DNA from: Rhodospira trueperi
Lineage (GTDB): Bacteria; Pseudomonadota; Alphaproteobacteria; Rhodospirillales; Rhodospirillaceae
Assembly (NCBI RefSeq): GCF_900101965.1
Contig: NZ_FNAP01000005.1
Span: forward strand, 186,001 to 250,000
Reading direction: 5' to 3'
Length of the DNA stretch: 64,000 nucleotides
The number at the start of each line of letters is the position of its first letter. Positions within the stretch are counted from its first letter, which is position 1. The translations under genes and the position numbers were made by a program. A model generated the notes under the pieces. The model saw only the letters and a program-made list of their open reading frames with translations, did no database searches and had not been told where the DNA came from. Below are positions 32,235 through 40,504 of this stretch, piece by piece.

Positions 32235-34346
32235 ATGGGGGATGCTGCTGAAGAGCCGGCCGGAACGGGCCGGGAGGGGGCGCGCCTGGGAGTGGCCCCC
32301 CGCGTTGAACGCTTCGATTGGGATCCGTCGTGGCGCAACGATGCCGCTTTGTTCGTGATCCTCGCCGTTTTGGGAACCGTCGCCAGCTACATTAACGTCA
32401 ACATTCCCCACACCGAAGTCTATTTCGACGTGCGGTATGCCTTCGGCTATCTGGGCTTCGCGGTGCTGCGGCGCTGGTGGCTGGCGCTGGCGCTGGGCCT
32501 TCTGCTGGCATCGGTCGGGCCGCACAAGGTCCCGCTCCTGACGGCCTTTCTGGCCAATCTGGTGTACGTCCTGCCCATCTTGGTGACCATCAGGCTAGTT
32601 CACGGGCATCTTCTGGAACGCCCGCGCTCGCTGTTGGCCTATGGGGCCGGCTTCATGGTCCTGATCCTGGCCTGTTATCAGGTCTTCATGATGCCGGTGA
32701 TCGGGCTGGTGCTGGCCTGGCTGCGCGACGCGCCCTTGTGGGCTGGGATGGTCGAGTTCTGGAGCGCGCAGCCGTGCCTGGTCGAGTCGGTCATGGTCGG
32801 TGTCATTGCCACCGCCGGAGCGATGGTTCTGCGCGGCTATCGGGAGATCGCCCACCGCGAGCACGAACTCGACGTGCTGCAGGAATCCATCGGTGAGGCG
32901 GTCGTGGCCACCGACACGGCGGGTCGGGTCACAAGGATGAACCCTCAGGCCGCGATGTTGACAGGCTGGCGCCCGGCGGACGCCTCCGGGCGGGCGCTTG
33001 TCGAGATCATGACGCTGGTCAACAGCCATACCGGTGCGCGCGTTGAGTCCCCCGTCGCCAAGGTGTTGGCGGCGGGACGCACCGTCGGTCTCGCCAACCA
33101 TACAACGCTGATCTCGCGAGATGGCGTGCATCGTCAGATCGCCGACAGCGCGGCGCCGATCCGGGATACCGACGGTGAGTTGCTGGGCGTCGTGATGGTG
33201 TTCCGGGATGTCAGCGATGAGTACGCCGCGCGCGAGGCCCTTGAGGAGAGCAATCGGCAACTGGATCTGGCGATCGAGTCCGCCGGTTTGGGCATCTGGG
33301 ACTGGGACGCCAAGAGCGGACAGGTGCAACTGCGCGGCTGGCAGGCGCGTCTGTTCGGGTTTCCCGTGGACGTACCCCATGTCCCGGTGGAGGTGTTCCA
33401 GGAGCGGGTGCATCCCGAGGACTGGGAGGCGACATGGGCGCTGGCGCTGCAGTCTCGCGATGCCGGAATCGGCTTCGACTGCACGTTTCGCGTCATCCGT
33501 CCGGACGAGACCATGATTTGGGTGCGGACGCTCGGCAAGGCGATCCACGACGATCACGGACACATCGTGCGGGTGATCGGGACCGCCCAGGACATCACAA
33601 ACGTCAAGACCGCCCAGGATCAGTTGCGCGATAGCGTGAACGCCCTGACGCGGTCGAACACGGAACTGGAACGGTTCGCCTACATCGCCTCGCACGATTT
33701 GCAGGAACCGATCCGCAACATGGTGGCCTATTCGCAGCTTCTCGGGCAGCGTTACGGAGACCGGCTCGACGGTGACGGCCGCACGTTCCTGGCGTTCATC
33801 GAGGACGGCGCCAAGCGCATGCAGGCCCTGGTTCTCGACCTTCTCGACTACTCCCGGGTTTCCAATCGGCAGCGGCCGTTTACCAAGGTGGACATGGCGG
33901 ACGTGATGGTTGCCGCTCGGAGCAATCTGGCCGAACAGATCGCCGCCGCCGGGGTGCACGTCAGCGTCGGCCCAATGCCCATGGTGCGGGGCGACTTCGT
34001 CCAGCTTGTCTCGCTGATGCAAAACCTGATCGGCAACGCGGTTAAGTTCCGGACCCCGGGGCGGAGGCCGGAGGTCTCTGTCTCGGCGCGCGAGACGCCG
34101 GAGCATCATGTCATTGAGGTGCGCGACAACGGTATTGGCATCGCGCCCGAACATGCCCAGCGGATCTTCGAGATTTTTCGGCGTCTGCACACCGTTCATG
34201 AGTATCCCGGGACCGGCGTCGGTCTGGCGCTGGCCAAGCGCATCGCGGAGTGCCACGGTGGTGAACTGTCCTTTGACAGCACGCCGGGCGAGGGGAGTTG
34301 CTTCCGCGTCGCGCTGCCGCGTCAGGACGATGGCGACACGCATTGA
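32235..34346 (+). CDS. Membrane PAS-domain sensor histidine kinase
   Basis: A 703-residue kinase. The N-terminal membrane region (residues 38-200) has about five or six helices and resembles integral sensing domains. Two PAS domains follow (about 212-330 and 340-460, the second with a PAC tail ending I-G-T-A-Q-D-I-T), then HisKA with Y-I-A-S-H-D-L-Q-E-P, where His487 is the likely phosphorylation site. The ATPase domain has N-A-V-K-F, D-N-G-I-G-I-A and G-T-G-V-G-L-A. The sequence around the histidine is like bacteriophytochrome-type kinases. No response regulator is adjacent. The ATG at 32235 is preferred to a TTG nine bases upstream. Confidence 0.9.
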   Translation: MGDAAEEPAGTGREGARLGVAPRVERFDWDPSWRNDAALFVILAVLGTVASYINVNIPHTEVYFDVRYAFGYLGFAVLRRWWLALALGLLLASVGPHKVPLLTAFLANLVYVLPILVTIRLVHGHLLERPRSLLAYGAGFMVLILACYQVFMMPVIGLVLAWLRDAPLWAGMVEFWSAQPCLVESVMVGVIATAGAMVLRGYREIAHREHELDVLQESIGEAVVATDTAGRVTRMNPQAAMLTGWRPADASGRALVEIMTLVNSHTGARVESPVAKVLAAGRTVGLANHTTLISRDGVHRQIADSAAPIRDTDGELLGVVMVFRDVSDEYAAREALEESNRQLDLAIESAGLGIWDWDAKSGQVQLRGWQARLFGFPVDVPHVPVEVFQERVHPEDWEATWALALQSRDAGIGFDCTFRVIRPDETMIWVRTLGKAIHDDHGHIVRVIGTAQDITNVKTAQDQLRDSVNALTRSNTELERFAYIASHDLQEPIRNMVAYSQLLGQRYGDRLDGDGRTFLAFIEDGAKRMQALVLDLLDYSRVSNRQRPFTKVDMADVMVAARSNLAEQIAAAGVHVSVGPMPMVRGDFVQLVSLMQNLIGNAVKFRTPGRRPEVSVSARETPEHHVIEVRDNGIGIAPEHAQRIFEIFRRLHTVHEYPGTGVGLALAKRIAECHGGELSFDSTPGEGSCFRVALPRQDDGDTH

Positions 34347-34355
34347 CGGGCGGGA

Positions 34356-35177
34356 TCACGCTTCCAACCGTGCCTTGATCGCGAGCAGGTCGCGCCACGC
34401 CAGCCGCTTGGCTTCCGGGGTCCTCAGAAGGTAGGCGGGATGGAAGGTCGGCATGGCGGCGATCTCGTGTTGGCCGCCGGCCGGTTGATGGGCGCGCCAT
34501 TGGCCGCGCAGCCGGGTGATGCCCTCCGTGGCGCCGAGCAGGGTCGAGGCCGCCAGCCCACCCACCAACAGCAGCACCTTGGGGGCGATCAACGCCACAT
34601 GGCGTTCGATGAACGGCACGCAGACGGCCACCTCGGCCGGGGTCGGCTTGCGGTTGCCGGGGGGGCGCCACGGAACCACGTTGGTGATGTAGGCGGTCGA
34701 ACGGTCGAAGCCGATGGAGGCCAGCATGTCGTCGAGCAGCCGTCCGGACACGCCGCAGAACGGCCGTCCCTGTCGGTCCTCGTCGGCGCCCGGCGCCTCG
34801 CCGACGACCATCAAGGCAGCGTCGGCGGCACCCTCGCCGAAAACGGTGTTGGTCGCCGTGACCTTCAAGGGGCAGCCGTCGAACCCTTCCAGGACCTGAC
34901 GCAGTTGGTCGAGCGAATGCGCCCGCGCGGCCGCCGCCGCCGCGCCCTCAGTGGCGGCGGAAGGGGGCGCGGCTGTGGGAGCCGGTGGCGACGGCGCGGC
35001 GCGTGCCGTGGGCGAGGGAGCCGCTCGGGGTCGGGCCTGTTCTGCCCGGCGCGCCTGACGGGCGGCGTCGGCGGCGAAGCGGTCAACGGGCGTCTCCCCG
35101 ACGCACTCGTCCGCGCCAACGCCATCGTACCAGCGCAACAGGGCGATGTCGTCGAGGGCCTCGGCGAACACGGTCAT
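34356..35177 (-). CDS. Uracil-DNA glycosylase, family 4
   Basis: A 273-residue repair enzyme that removes uracil from DNA. The active-site motif G-E-A-P-G-A-D-E-D-R-Q-G-R-P-F and the C-terminal H-P-A-Y-L-L-R are complete. An alanine/proline-rich linker (about residues 45-85) separates a short N-terminal part from the catalytic domain. Two of the four Fe-S cysteines of the family type are present (G-C-P-L-K and A-V-C-V-P-F); the other two positions are changed (F-D-G and N-V-V-P-W-R-P-P-G). It starts three bases after the stop of the GST gene, so the two form an operon. Confidence 0.9.
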   Translation of the reverse strand: MTVFAEALDDIALLRWYDGVGADECVGETPVDRFAADAARQARRAEQARPRAAPSPTARAAPSPPAPTAAPPSAATEGAAAAAARAHSLDQLRQVLEGFDGCPLKVTATNTVFGEGAADAALMVVGEAPGADEDRQGRPFCGVSGRLLDDMLASIGFDRSTAYITNVVPWRPPGNRKPTPAEVAVCVPFIERHVALIAPKVLLLVGGLAASTLLGATEGITRLRGQWRAHQPAGGQHEIAAMPTFHPAYLLRTPEAKRLAWRDLLAIKARLEA

Positions 35178-35180
35178 GGC

Positions 35181-35849
35181 CTAGAAATCCAGATCCGCGT
35201 AGTGCGGCACCGGGCGCAGACCGGGTTCCGAATCGGCCAACAGCGACCGGAAGCACGGGCGGCACTTCAACAGCATGTACCATTCCTTGGCCGCCGGGTG
35301 TTCGTCCCACGGCACGTCGCCAGCGTAGTCCACCAGCGAGAGATGGGCGCCGGCGATCAGGTCGGCGAGCGTGAGACGATTGCCGGCGAGCCAACGGGTG
35401 GCCTCCGTCAGCCAGGCGATGTACTGGAGATGCATATGGATGTTCGCGCGGCCCGCCCGCAGCGACCGCGAGTCCGGCGTCCCATTGCCGAGCAGGCGCA
35501 GCGCCAGTTTCTGCCCCGCAAGTGGATCGGTCACCTCCTGACCGAAGCGCCCGTCGAACCAAGCCACCAGTCGGCGCACTTCGGCCCGCGCCACCGGGTC
35601 GGCGCCCAGCAGCGGCGGGTCCGGATACGCCTCGTCCAGGTATTCGGCCACGGCGAGCGTTCCGGCGAGGGTGGCGCCGTCCTCCTCCACCAGGACCGGC
35701 ACCTCGCCGGCCGGGTTCAGAGCCAGGAACGAGTCGTCGCGGATCCACGGCGTCACGACGCGGAGATCGGCCTCCAGCCCCTTCTCGCCCAGGACCAGAC
35801 GGGCCAGCCGCGCCCCCGGATACAGCCAATGATGATATAGTGTGCGCAT
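35181..35849 (-). CDS. Glutathione S-transferase family protein
   Basis: A 222-residue cytosolic GST-like protein. The N-terminal thioredoxin fold is seen in L-Y-H-H-W-L-Y-P-G-A-R-L-A-R-L-V-L-G-E-K, with the cis-proline motif G-E-V-P-V-L and the E-Y-L-D-E-A-Y helix. The C-terminal helical domain has the N-cap motif L-T-L-A-D-L-I-A-G-A. The S/C/Y at the usual catalytic position is not obvious, as in many bacterial GSTs. Located upstream of the UDG gene in the same direction; the link between the two functions is unclear. Confidence 0.88.
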   Translation of the reverse strand: MRTLYHHWLYPGARLARLVLGEKGLEADLRVVTPWIRDDSFLALNPAGEVPVLVEEDGATLAGTLAVAEYLDEAYPDPPLLGADPVARAEVRRLVAWFDGRFGQEVTDPLAGQKLALRLLGNGTPDSRSLRAGRANIHMHLQYIAWLTEATRWLAGNRLTLADLIAGAHLSLVDYAGDVPWDEHPAAKEWYMLLKCRPCFRSLLADSEPGLRPVPHYADLDF

Positions 35850-36055
35850 GCGCCCGAGTGTAAGGAGACAGGCCCCACGAGGCCATGGGAAAGTCGCGGG
35901 GACGCGGTCGCGCCGTTCGGCGCTTCGTGAAACGCCGGTGGTGAATCTGATGTCGCTGTGCCAGCATCTGTTTGCGGCTCGTGATCCGACGGTGTCAAGC
36001 GGAGCGAGCGGGATCGACAGGGCGGCGGGCAGAGGAAGTCTCGGACGGTGACAGA

Positions 36056-37315
36056 ATGAGTCGAGACCAGGGCTTCCGTTCCATGAACGACCCCGTCGGA
36101 GGTGGCCGCACCACAGGATTTCCCGATCCCCGCTCCCGCTCCGTTGCCGTGCTGTTGACGGCAGTGGTGGCGTTCGGGCCGGTCTCCACGGACCTGTATC
36201 TGCCGTCGCTGCCGGCGATGGTGGAGGCCTTCGGCACCACGGTAAGCCGTGCGCAGCTCACCCTGTCCATGTTCATGGCCGGGTTCGCCATCGGCATGCT
36301 GATCTACGGTCCCCTGGCCGACCGCTTCGGGCGTCGGCCGGTACTGATCGGCGGGGTGTCGGTGTACGTGCTGGCCTCGCTCGCCTGCCTGATGGCCGAG
36401 AGCATCGACGGTCTGATCGCGGCCCGGTTTTTCCAGGCGCTGGGCGCCTGCTGCGGCCCGGTGATCGGCCGCGCGGTGGTGCGCGACATTTACGACCGCA
36501 AGGAGTCGGCGCGCATGCTGTCGGCCATGGCCTCGGCGATGGCCCTGGCCCCGGCCATCGCGCCGATCATCGGCGGCGGCCTGTTCACCCTGTTCGGGTG
36601 GCGGGCGAACTTCGTGCTGCTGGCGCTGTTCGGGGTCGGGGTCTTGGCGGCGGCGTGGCGACTGCTGGGCGAGACCAGCCGGCACAAGGACCCCGGCGCG
36701 ACGCAGCCCGGACGCGTTCTGGTGACCTTCGCCATGTTGCTGCGCAGCCGGGTGTTTCTGGGATATACCCTTGTCGTCGCCTTCGGGTTCGCTGGCCTGT
36801 TCTCGTTCATCAGCGGCTCGTCGTTCGTGCTCATCGACGTGCTGGGCTTGGCCCCGGCGCTGTTCGGGTTCGCCTTCATGGCGGTGATCGTCGGTTACAT
36901 CCTGGGCGCCTTCAGCGGCGGACGGTTGAGCGGACGGATCGGCTTGGACCGCCTGATCATGGGCGGTTGCGTGCTGACGATGGTGGCCGGGGGCGCGGCG
37001 GCGGTGCTGGCGTGGGCCGGGGTGCAGTCGGTGGCGGCGCTGGTTCCCTTCATCAGCGTCTTTTTCTTCGGCACGGCCTGGATCATCCCGCTGGGAACAG
37101 CCGGGGCCATGAGTCCGTTTCCGCATGTCGCCGGCGCGGCCAGTTCGCTGCTGGGGTTCATCCAGATGACCATCGGAGCGACAGCGGGCTATCTGGTCGG
37201 GGCGCTCCACGACGGCTCGACCCGTACGCTGACCACCATCATGGCGCTGATGGGGGTCTGTGCGCTGGGGATGTCTGTTGCGCTTGTGCGCCGCGCGCCC
37301 GCGCGTGCCGCCTGA
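36056..37315 (+). CDS. Bcr/CflA-type MFS exporter
   Basis: A 419-residue, 12-helix drug exporter of the DHA1 family. The family motif T-D-L-Y-L-P-S-L-P-A-M begins helix 1, and motif A reads G-P-L-A-D-R-F-G-R-R-P-V. The R-x-x-Q-A-L-G-A motif appears as F-F-Q-A-L-G-A-C-C-G. Homologues export bicyclomycin, chloramphenicol or sulfonamides; the natural substrate is not known. An in-frame ATG at 36083 is an alternative start. Confidence 0.9.
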   Translation: MSRDQGFRSMNDPVGGGRTTGFPDPRSRSVAVLLTAVVAFGPVSTDLYLPSLPAMVEAFGTTVSRAQLTLSMFMAGFAIGMLIYGPLADRFGRRPVLIGGVSVYVLASLACLMAESIDGLIAARFFQALGACCGPVIGRAVVRDIYDRKESARMLSAMASAMALAPAIAPIIGGGLFTLFGWRANFVLLALFGVGVLAAAWRLLGETSRHKDPGATQPGRVLVTFAMLLRSRVFLGYTLVVAFGFAGLFSFISGSSFVLIDVLGLAPALFGFAFMAVIVGYILGAFSGGRLSGRIGLDRLIMGGCVLTMVAGGAAAVLAWAGVQSVAALVPFISVFFFGTAWIIPLGTAGAMSPFPHVAGAASSLLGFIQMTIGATAGYLVGALHDGSTRTLTTIMALMGVCALGMSVALVRRAPARAA

Positions 37316-37341
37316 CCGGAACACCCCGCGCCGGCCGGCGG

Positions 37342-38025
37342 TCAGGAGACTTCGGCGAACGCCCGAACCGGGAAGGCCGCGGCGTCGCGCACCTTGAGGG
37401 GGATGGCGTAGAACCGGAATCGGCGGCCGCGCAGCGCCTCTAGCCCGCGCAGGTTCTCCACGATGTGGATGCCGGCGCCGAGGAACCAAGTGTGCGCGGG
37501 CCGTTCGAGGTCCGCCGGGTTGTCGGCGTTCAGGGCATCGACGCCGAACAGGCGGGTGCCCGCATCCTTCAGGTAGGCCAGCGCGGCCCGGTCCACATAG
37601 GGATAGGAGAAGTAGGTCTCCTTGCCCCAGTGGCGGTCCCAGCCGAACTGGATCAGGACCGCCCTGTTTTTCAGGTCCGGGGCCGGCGGCAGGTCCGCCA
37701 CGCTCAGCGGCCGATCGGGGGTCGCCCCCCGGCCGTCGATCACGATCCCGTCGAGGATCAGGGAGGACAGCGGCAGGCCGGCGATGTCGGTGGCGTCCGG
37801 ATAGCGGTGGCGGGGCGCGTCCAGATAGGTGCCGATGGAGGTCTGGAAGCGGACCTCCGTGATCTCGAACGAGGCCTTGCCGCCGTAGTTCGGTGCCGAT
37901 TCCGCGTGGGTCAGGAACGGCCGGACGGACGCCGTGAAAGCGCGCACGGTCCCGTCCGGCGCTTTCATGCGGAACCCCGGCATGCCGTCCTCGAAGGTCT
38001 GGGTCAGGTCGATGATCTCGCCCAT
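37342..38025 (-). CDS. Cyclase/arylformamidase-like protein with altered metal motif
   Basis: A 227-residue member of the KynB/cyclase fold. The usual metal motif H-x-G-T-H-x-D-x-P-x-H reads S-I-G-T-Y-L-D-A-P-R-H here, so two of the histidines are replaced while the aspartate and last histidine remain. Other fold features are kept (I-D-L-T-Q-T-F-E-D-G-M-P, R-A-V-L-I-Q-F-G-W-D, L-F-G-V-D-A-L-N-A-D). It may belong to a subfamily with a different metal site; kynurenine formamidase activity should not be assumed. It precedes, on the minus strand, nothing obviously related. Confidence 0.8.
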   Translation of the reverse strand: MGEIIDLTQTFEDGMPGFRMKAPDGTVRAFTASVRPFLTHAESAPNYGGKASFEITEVRFQTSIGTYLDAPRHRYPDATDIAGLPLSSLILDGIVIDGRGATPDRPLSVADLPPAPDLKNRAVLIQFGWDRHWGKETYFSYPYVDRAALAYLKDAGTRLFGVDALNADNPADLERPAHTWFLGAGIHIVENLRGLEALRGRRFRFYAIPLKVRDAAAFPVRAFAEVS

Positions 38026-38033
38026 GCTGGCCC

Positions 38034-38450
38034 TCACGTATCTTCGTCCGCCGTCGCCTCGATGGCTTCCATGTCCTCGTCCGAGAAGCCGAAATGATGC
38101 CCGATTTCGTGGATCAGCACATGGCGGATGACGTGGGTGAGATCCTCGCTGGTCTCGCACCAGTAATCGAGGATCGGGGAGCGGTACAGAAACACCCGGT
38201 CATGGTCCTGCACCACCTGGGCGAGGCTCTTCTCCGGCAGGGAGACGCCCTGGTACAGCCCGAGCAGGTCGTAAGGGCTCTCCAGGTCCATCTCGGCGCA
38301 GGTTTCCTCGTCCGGGAAGTCCTCGATATGGATCGGAACGCCCTCGACTGCCTGGCGCAGCGGCGCGGGCAGGCTGTCCAGCGCCTCGCGCGCCAGATCC
38401 TCCAGGTCGGTCAGGGTGGGGGGCGTGGTGAACCGGGGGGCGTCGCTCAT
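38034..38450 (-). CDS. Zincin-like metallopeptidase family protein
   Basis: A 138-residue protein with the zinc motif H-E-I-G-H-H-F-G-F-S-D-E-D-M near residues 113-126, as in the small zincin family PF06262. The N-terminal part is acidic and includes P-I-H-I-E-D-F-P-D-E, also typical. The D after the motif (F-G-F-S-D-E) may supply the third ligand. No signal peptide is seen, so it is probably cytoplasmic. Substrates of this family are unknown. It ends eight bases before the cyclase-like gene, in the same direction. Confidence 0.88.
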   Translation of the reverse strand: MSDAPRFTTPPTLTDLEDLAREALDSLPAPLRQAVEGVPIHIEDFPDEETCAEMDLESPYDLLGLYQGVSLPEKSLAQVVQDHDRVFLYRSPILDYWCETSEDLTHVIRHVLIHEIGHHFGFSDEDMEAIEATADEDT

Positions 38451-38526
38451 GGGTCCGGGTGTCGGCAGGGGGTTGATCGGGTGCCGGAGACCTCCAACGT
38501 CCCGGATCTAGCATAAGGAGGCAGAC

Positions 38527-38820
38527 ATGTCCGCACCCCTGAACAACACCGCGCGCGCCGAGGCCCTGGCCGGGCTGTCCGGCTGGGCACCCGTGGAGGG
38601 CCGCGACGCCATCCACAGGACCTTCACCTTCGCCGACTTCAACGAGGCGTTCGGGTTCATGGCCCGGGCGGCCCTGGTGGCCGAAAAGGCCGACCACCAT
38701 CCCGAATGGTCCAACGTCTACAAGACCGTCGCGGTCACCCTGTCGACCCATGACGCTGGCGGCGTGACCGAGAAGGACATCGCGCTCGCCAAGGCCATGG
38801 ACGCCATCGCCGGGTCGTGA
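38527..38820 (+). CDS. phhB: Pterin-4a-carbinolamine dehydratase
   Basis: A 97-residue enzyme that recycles the oxidised pterin cofactor of aromatic hydroxylases. The active-site histidines are in the segment [13 protein letters not shown], with the downstream L-S-T-H-D motif completing the PCD signature. A strong AAGGAGG site precedes the ATG at 38527. No phenylalanine hydroxylase lies nearby, so it could also act in other pterin reactions, as suggested for many bacterial homologues. Confidence 0.93.
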   Translation: MSAPLNNTARAEALAGLSGWAPVEGRDAIHRTFTFADFNEAFGFMARAALVAEKADHHPEWSNVYKTVAVTLSTHDAGGVTEKDIALAKAMDAIAGS

Positions 38821-38830
38821 CGCGCGGGGC

Positions 38831-39448
38831 TCAGCGTGCCGCCAGCAGGCGCACCCCGAACAAGACGAACAGGGTGCCCGCCAGCGTCTCGATTGCGCGT
38901 TGGGCGCGCCGGTAGGCGCGGCGGGGGCCGTCGTGTCCCAGCGTCCAGGCGACCGCGCCATACCACAGGGCGGACAGGCCGACCATGAGGGCGACGATGG
39001 CCAGCCCAAGCCCGATTCCCGGGTCCGGGGGCAGGACGGCGGCCATCAGGCTGGCCACGAAGAGGGCGCTCTTGGGGTTGGTGACCACCGTCAGGAAGCC
39101 GCGCGCGACGGCGCGGTGGGCCGGTCCGGGGGCCGATGCCGTCTTGGGCGCAGAGCCGGCCGGGGGGCGCGCCGCCCACAGCAGGCGCAGGCCGAGCCAG
39201 ATGAGGTACGCCCCTCCGACGGTCTTGAGGACCAGATAGGTCCAGGGCACTGCGGTGAACATCACGCCCAGGCCGAGCACGCCGACGCCGCCCCAGATCG
39301 CGGTGCCGATCACGATGCCCAACACGCTCCAGGCCGCCGCGCGACGCGAGGCCGTCAGCGCCGCGTGGGTCACGACCACGAAGTTGGGCCCGGGCGTGAC
39401 GACGGCAAGGCCCCAGAGCAGCGCGACGGACAACAGCGTGGAGAGCAT
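38831..39448 (-). CDS. LysE/RhtB family exporter
   Basis: A 205-residue membrane protein with about six helices and the family motif V-T-P-G-P-N-F-V-V-V near residues 17-26. A second conserved region is G-F-L-T-V-V-T-N-P-K-S-A-L-F. LysE/RhtB members export amino acids such as homoserine, threonine or lysine; the substrate here is not clear. The ATG at 39448 gives the standard N-terminus; the long upstream frame is a false extension. Confidence 0.9.
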   Translation of the reverse strand: MLSTLLSVALLWGLAVVTPGPNFVVVTHAALTASRRAAAWSVLGIVIGTAIWGGVGVLGLGVMFTAVPWTYLVLKTVGGAYLIWLGLRLLWAARPPAGSAPKTASAPGPAHRAVARGFLTVVTNPKSALFVASLMAAVLPPDPGIGLGLAIVALMVGLSALWYGAVAWTLGHDGPRRAYRRAQRAIETLAGTLFVLFGVRLLAAR

Positions 39449-39590
39449 GGCGCGGTTCCTGACGACGGCATGTCTTGCAGGGCCTTGCGCGGGCGTTCCG
39501 TGGCGGTACGACGGTTGGCCCTTGACGCGGCAGCGGACGTTCGACAAGTTTGCCAGCCTTCGGACGTCGCTGGCCAGCGGTATGACCGGA

Positions 39591-39664
39591 TGGGGCGTAG
39601 CCAAGCGGTAAGGCAGCGGGTTTTGGTCCCGCGATCCCAGGTTCGAATCCTGGCGCCCCAGCCA
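39591..39664 (+). tRNA. tRNA-Gln (TTG anticodon)
   Basis: A complete cloverleaf: acceptor arms TGGGGCG and CGCCCCA, anticodon loop TTTTGGT with anticodon TTG at 39623-39625, T-arm GGTTCGAATCC, discriminator G and an encoded CCA. It lies just before the exopolysaccharide locus. Confidence 0.97.
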
Positions 39665-39688
39665 GTCAATCAGCGCCAGTCAATCAGC
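39661..39688. repeat. 14-base tandem repeat at the tRNA-Gln 3' end
   Basis: GCCAGTCAATCAGC occurs twice in direct tandem (39661-39674 and 39675-39688), the first copy overlapping the tRNA's GCCA end. It may be a trace of integration and excision at the tRNA. Confidence 0.75.
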
Positions 39689-39856
39689 GTCCCGGCCCAC
39701 GTCGCCAAGGACATCCCTCGATCCCCACATCCGCCATCCAAGCAGGCGAGGGGATCACGAAACCCACGAAAACGAAACTGTGGCACTCGTCTTCCGAAGA
39801 CGGCGGCCAAGGACTCTCTCACCCCGCCTTCGGCAAGCCCAGGGCGGTACACGGCG

Positions 39857-40504
39857 TCAGAAGAAGCGCCGATAGATCCATTTCGGAATCGGGTAGGGTC
39901 TGTCGTTGAGGATCACCCCGGCCAGCGGTCGTGGCAGGCTCTTCAGGGTTTCCGCGCCCTGCTCGATCACCGGGCGGCGGGTCTGGGCTGCCCGCACGAC
40001 CATCACAAGAGTATCCAGCAGCGGCGCCAGAGTCTGAACAGCATCGCGATGCTGCAACACCGGCGGCAAATCGACCAGCACCAAGTCGAACTCGTGACGG
40101 GCGGCTTTCAGCACGTGGTCGATCCGGTTGACGGCATCGCCGGACAATCCAAGGTCCCCGGATTCGCCGACCCCCTGCCCGAAACTGAGCAGGAACTGCT
40201 GCGGTGAATCCGGAAGAGGAAGGTAGGTCGGCTCTCCGAGGTTCCTCTCGGTCGCGGCCATTTTCGCCGCTTTTCGGCCCAGGCGTTCGCCCCGCATCAC
40301 GGACTGGGTGAGATCACGGTTGCTGGGGTTGGCGTCGACCAAGAGCACCCGCGACGCAGGGCGATAGTCGACGAAGGCCCGGGCCAGAGCGAGGGTGACC
40401 GTTGTTGTTCCCTCACGTGGTTGTGAGGCAACCACCCCCACCACCCCGTGGCCCTGATCGATATAGGTTTTTGTTAGAGTTCCAACGACTTCCGTTACGG
40501 CCAT
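39857..40504 (-). CDS. CpsD/CapB-like ATPase with altered P-loop
   Basis: A 215-residue protein with the fold of bacterial tyrosine kinases for polysaccharide export (Wzc C-terminal domain, CpsD). The Walker A region reads S-Q-P-R-E-G-T-T-T-V, where the usual P-x-E-G-K-T lysine is replaced by threonine at residue 33. The Walker A' motif V-L-L-V-D-A-N-P and the D-L-V-L-V-D-L-P-P motif are kept. There is no C-terminal tyrosine cluster; the tail is W-I-Y-R-R-F-F. It may be a regulatory pseudo-kinase. It is the last gene of the locus, overlapping the flippase gene by 10 bases. Confidence 0.82.
   Translation of the reverse strand: MAVTEVVGTLTKTYIDQGHGVVGVVASQPREGTTTVTLALARAFVDYRPASRVLLVDANPSNRDLTQSVMRGERLGRKAAKMAATERNLGEPTYLPLPDSPQQFLLSFGQGVGESGDLGLSGDAVNRIDHVLKAARHEFDLVLVDLPPVLQHRDAVQTLAPLLDTLVMVVRAAQTRRPVIEQGAETLKSLPRPLAGVILNDRPYPIPKWIYRRFF

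Noticed and set aside
32595-34343. 582-codon minus-strand frame opposite the sensor kinase
   Set aside because: Shadow frame; no motif, while kinase motifs are complete on the plus strand.
35753-37489. 578-codon minus-strand frame opposite the Bcr-like exporter
   Set aside because: Very rich in H, Q and R, without any domain; shadow.
39591-39689. tRNA-Gln tandem repeat as a proven attachment site
   Set aside because: No integrase gene and no distant copy of the tRNA end was found in the window, so only an inference of past integration is kept.
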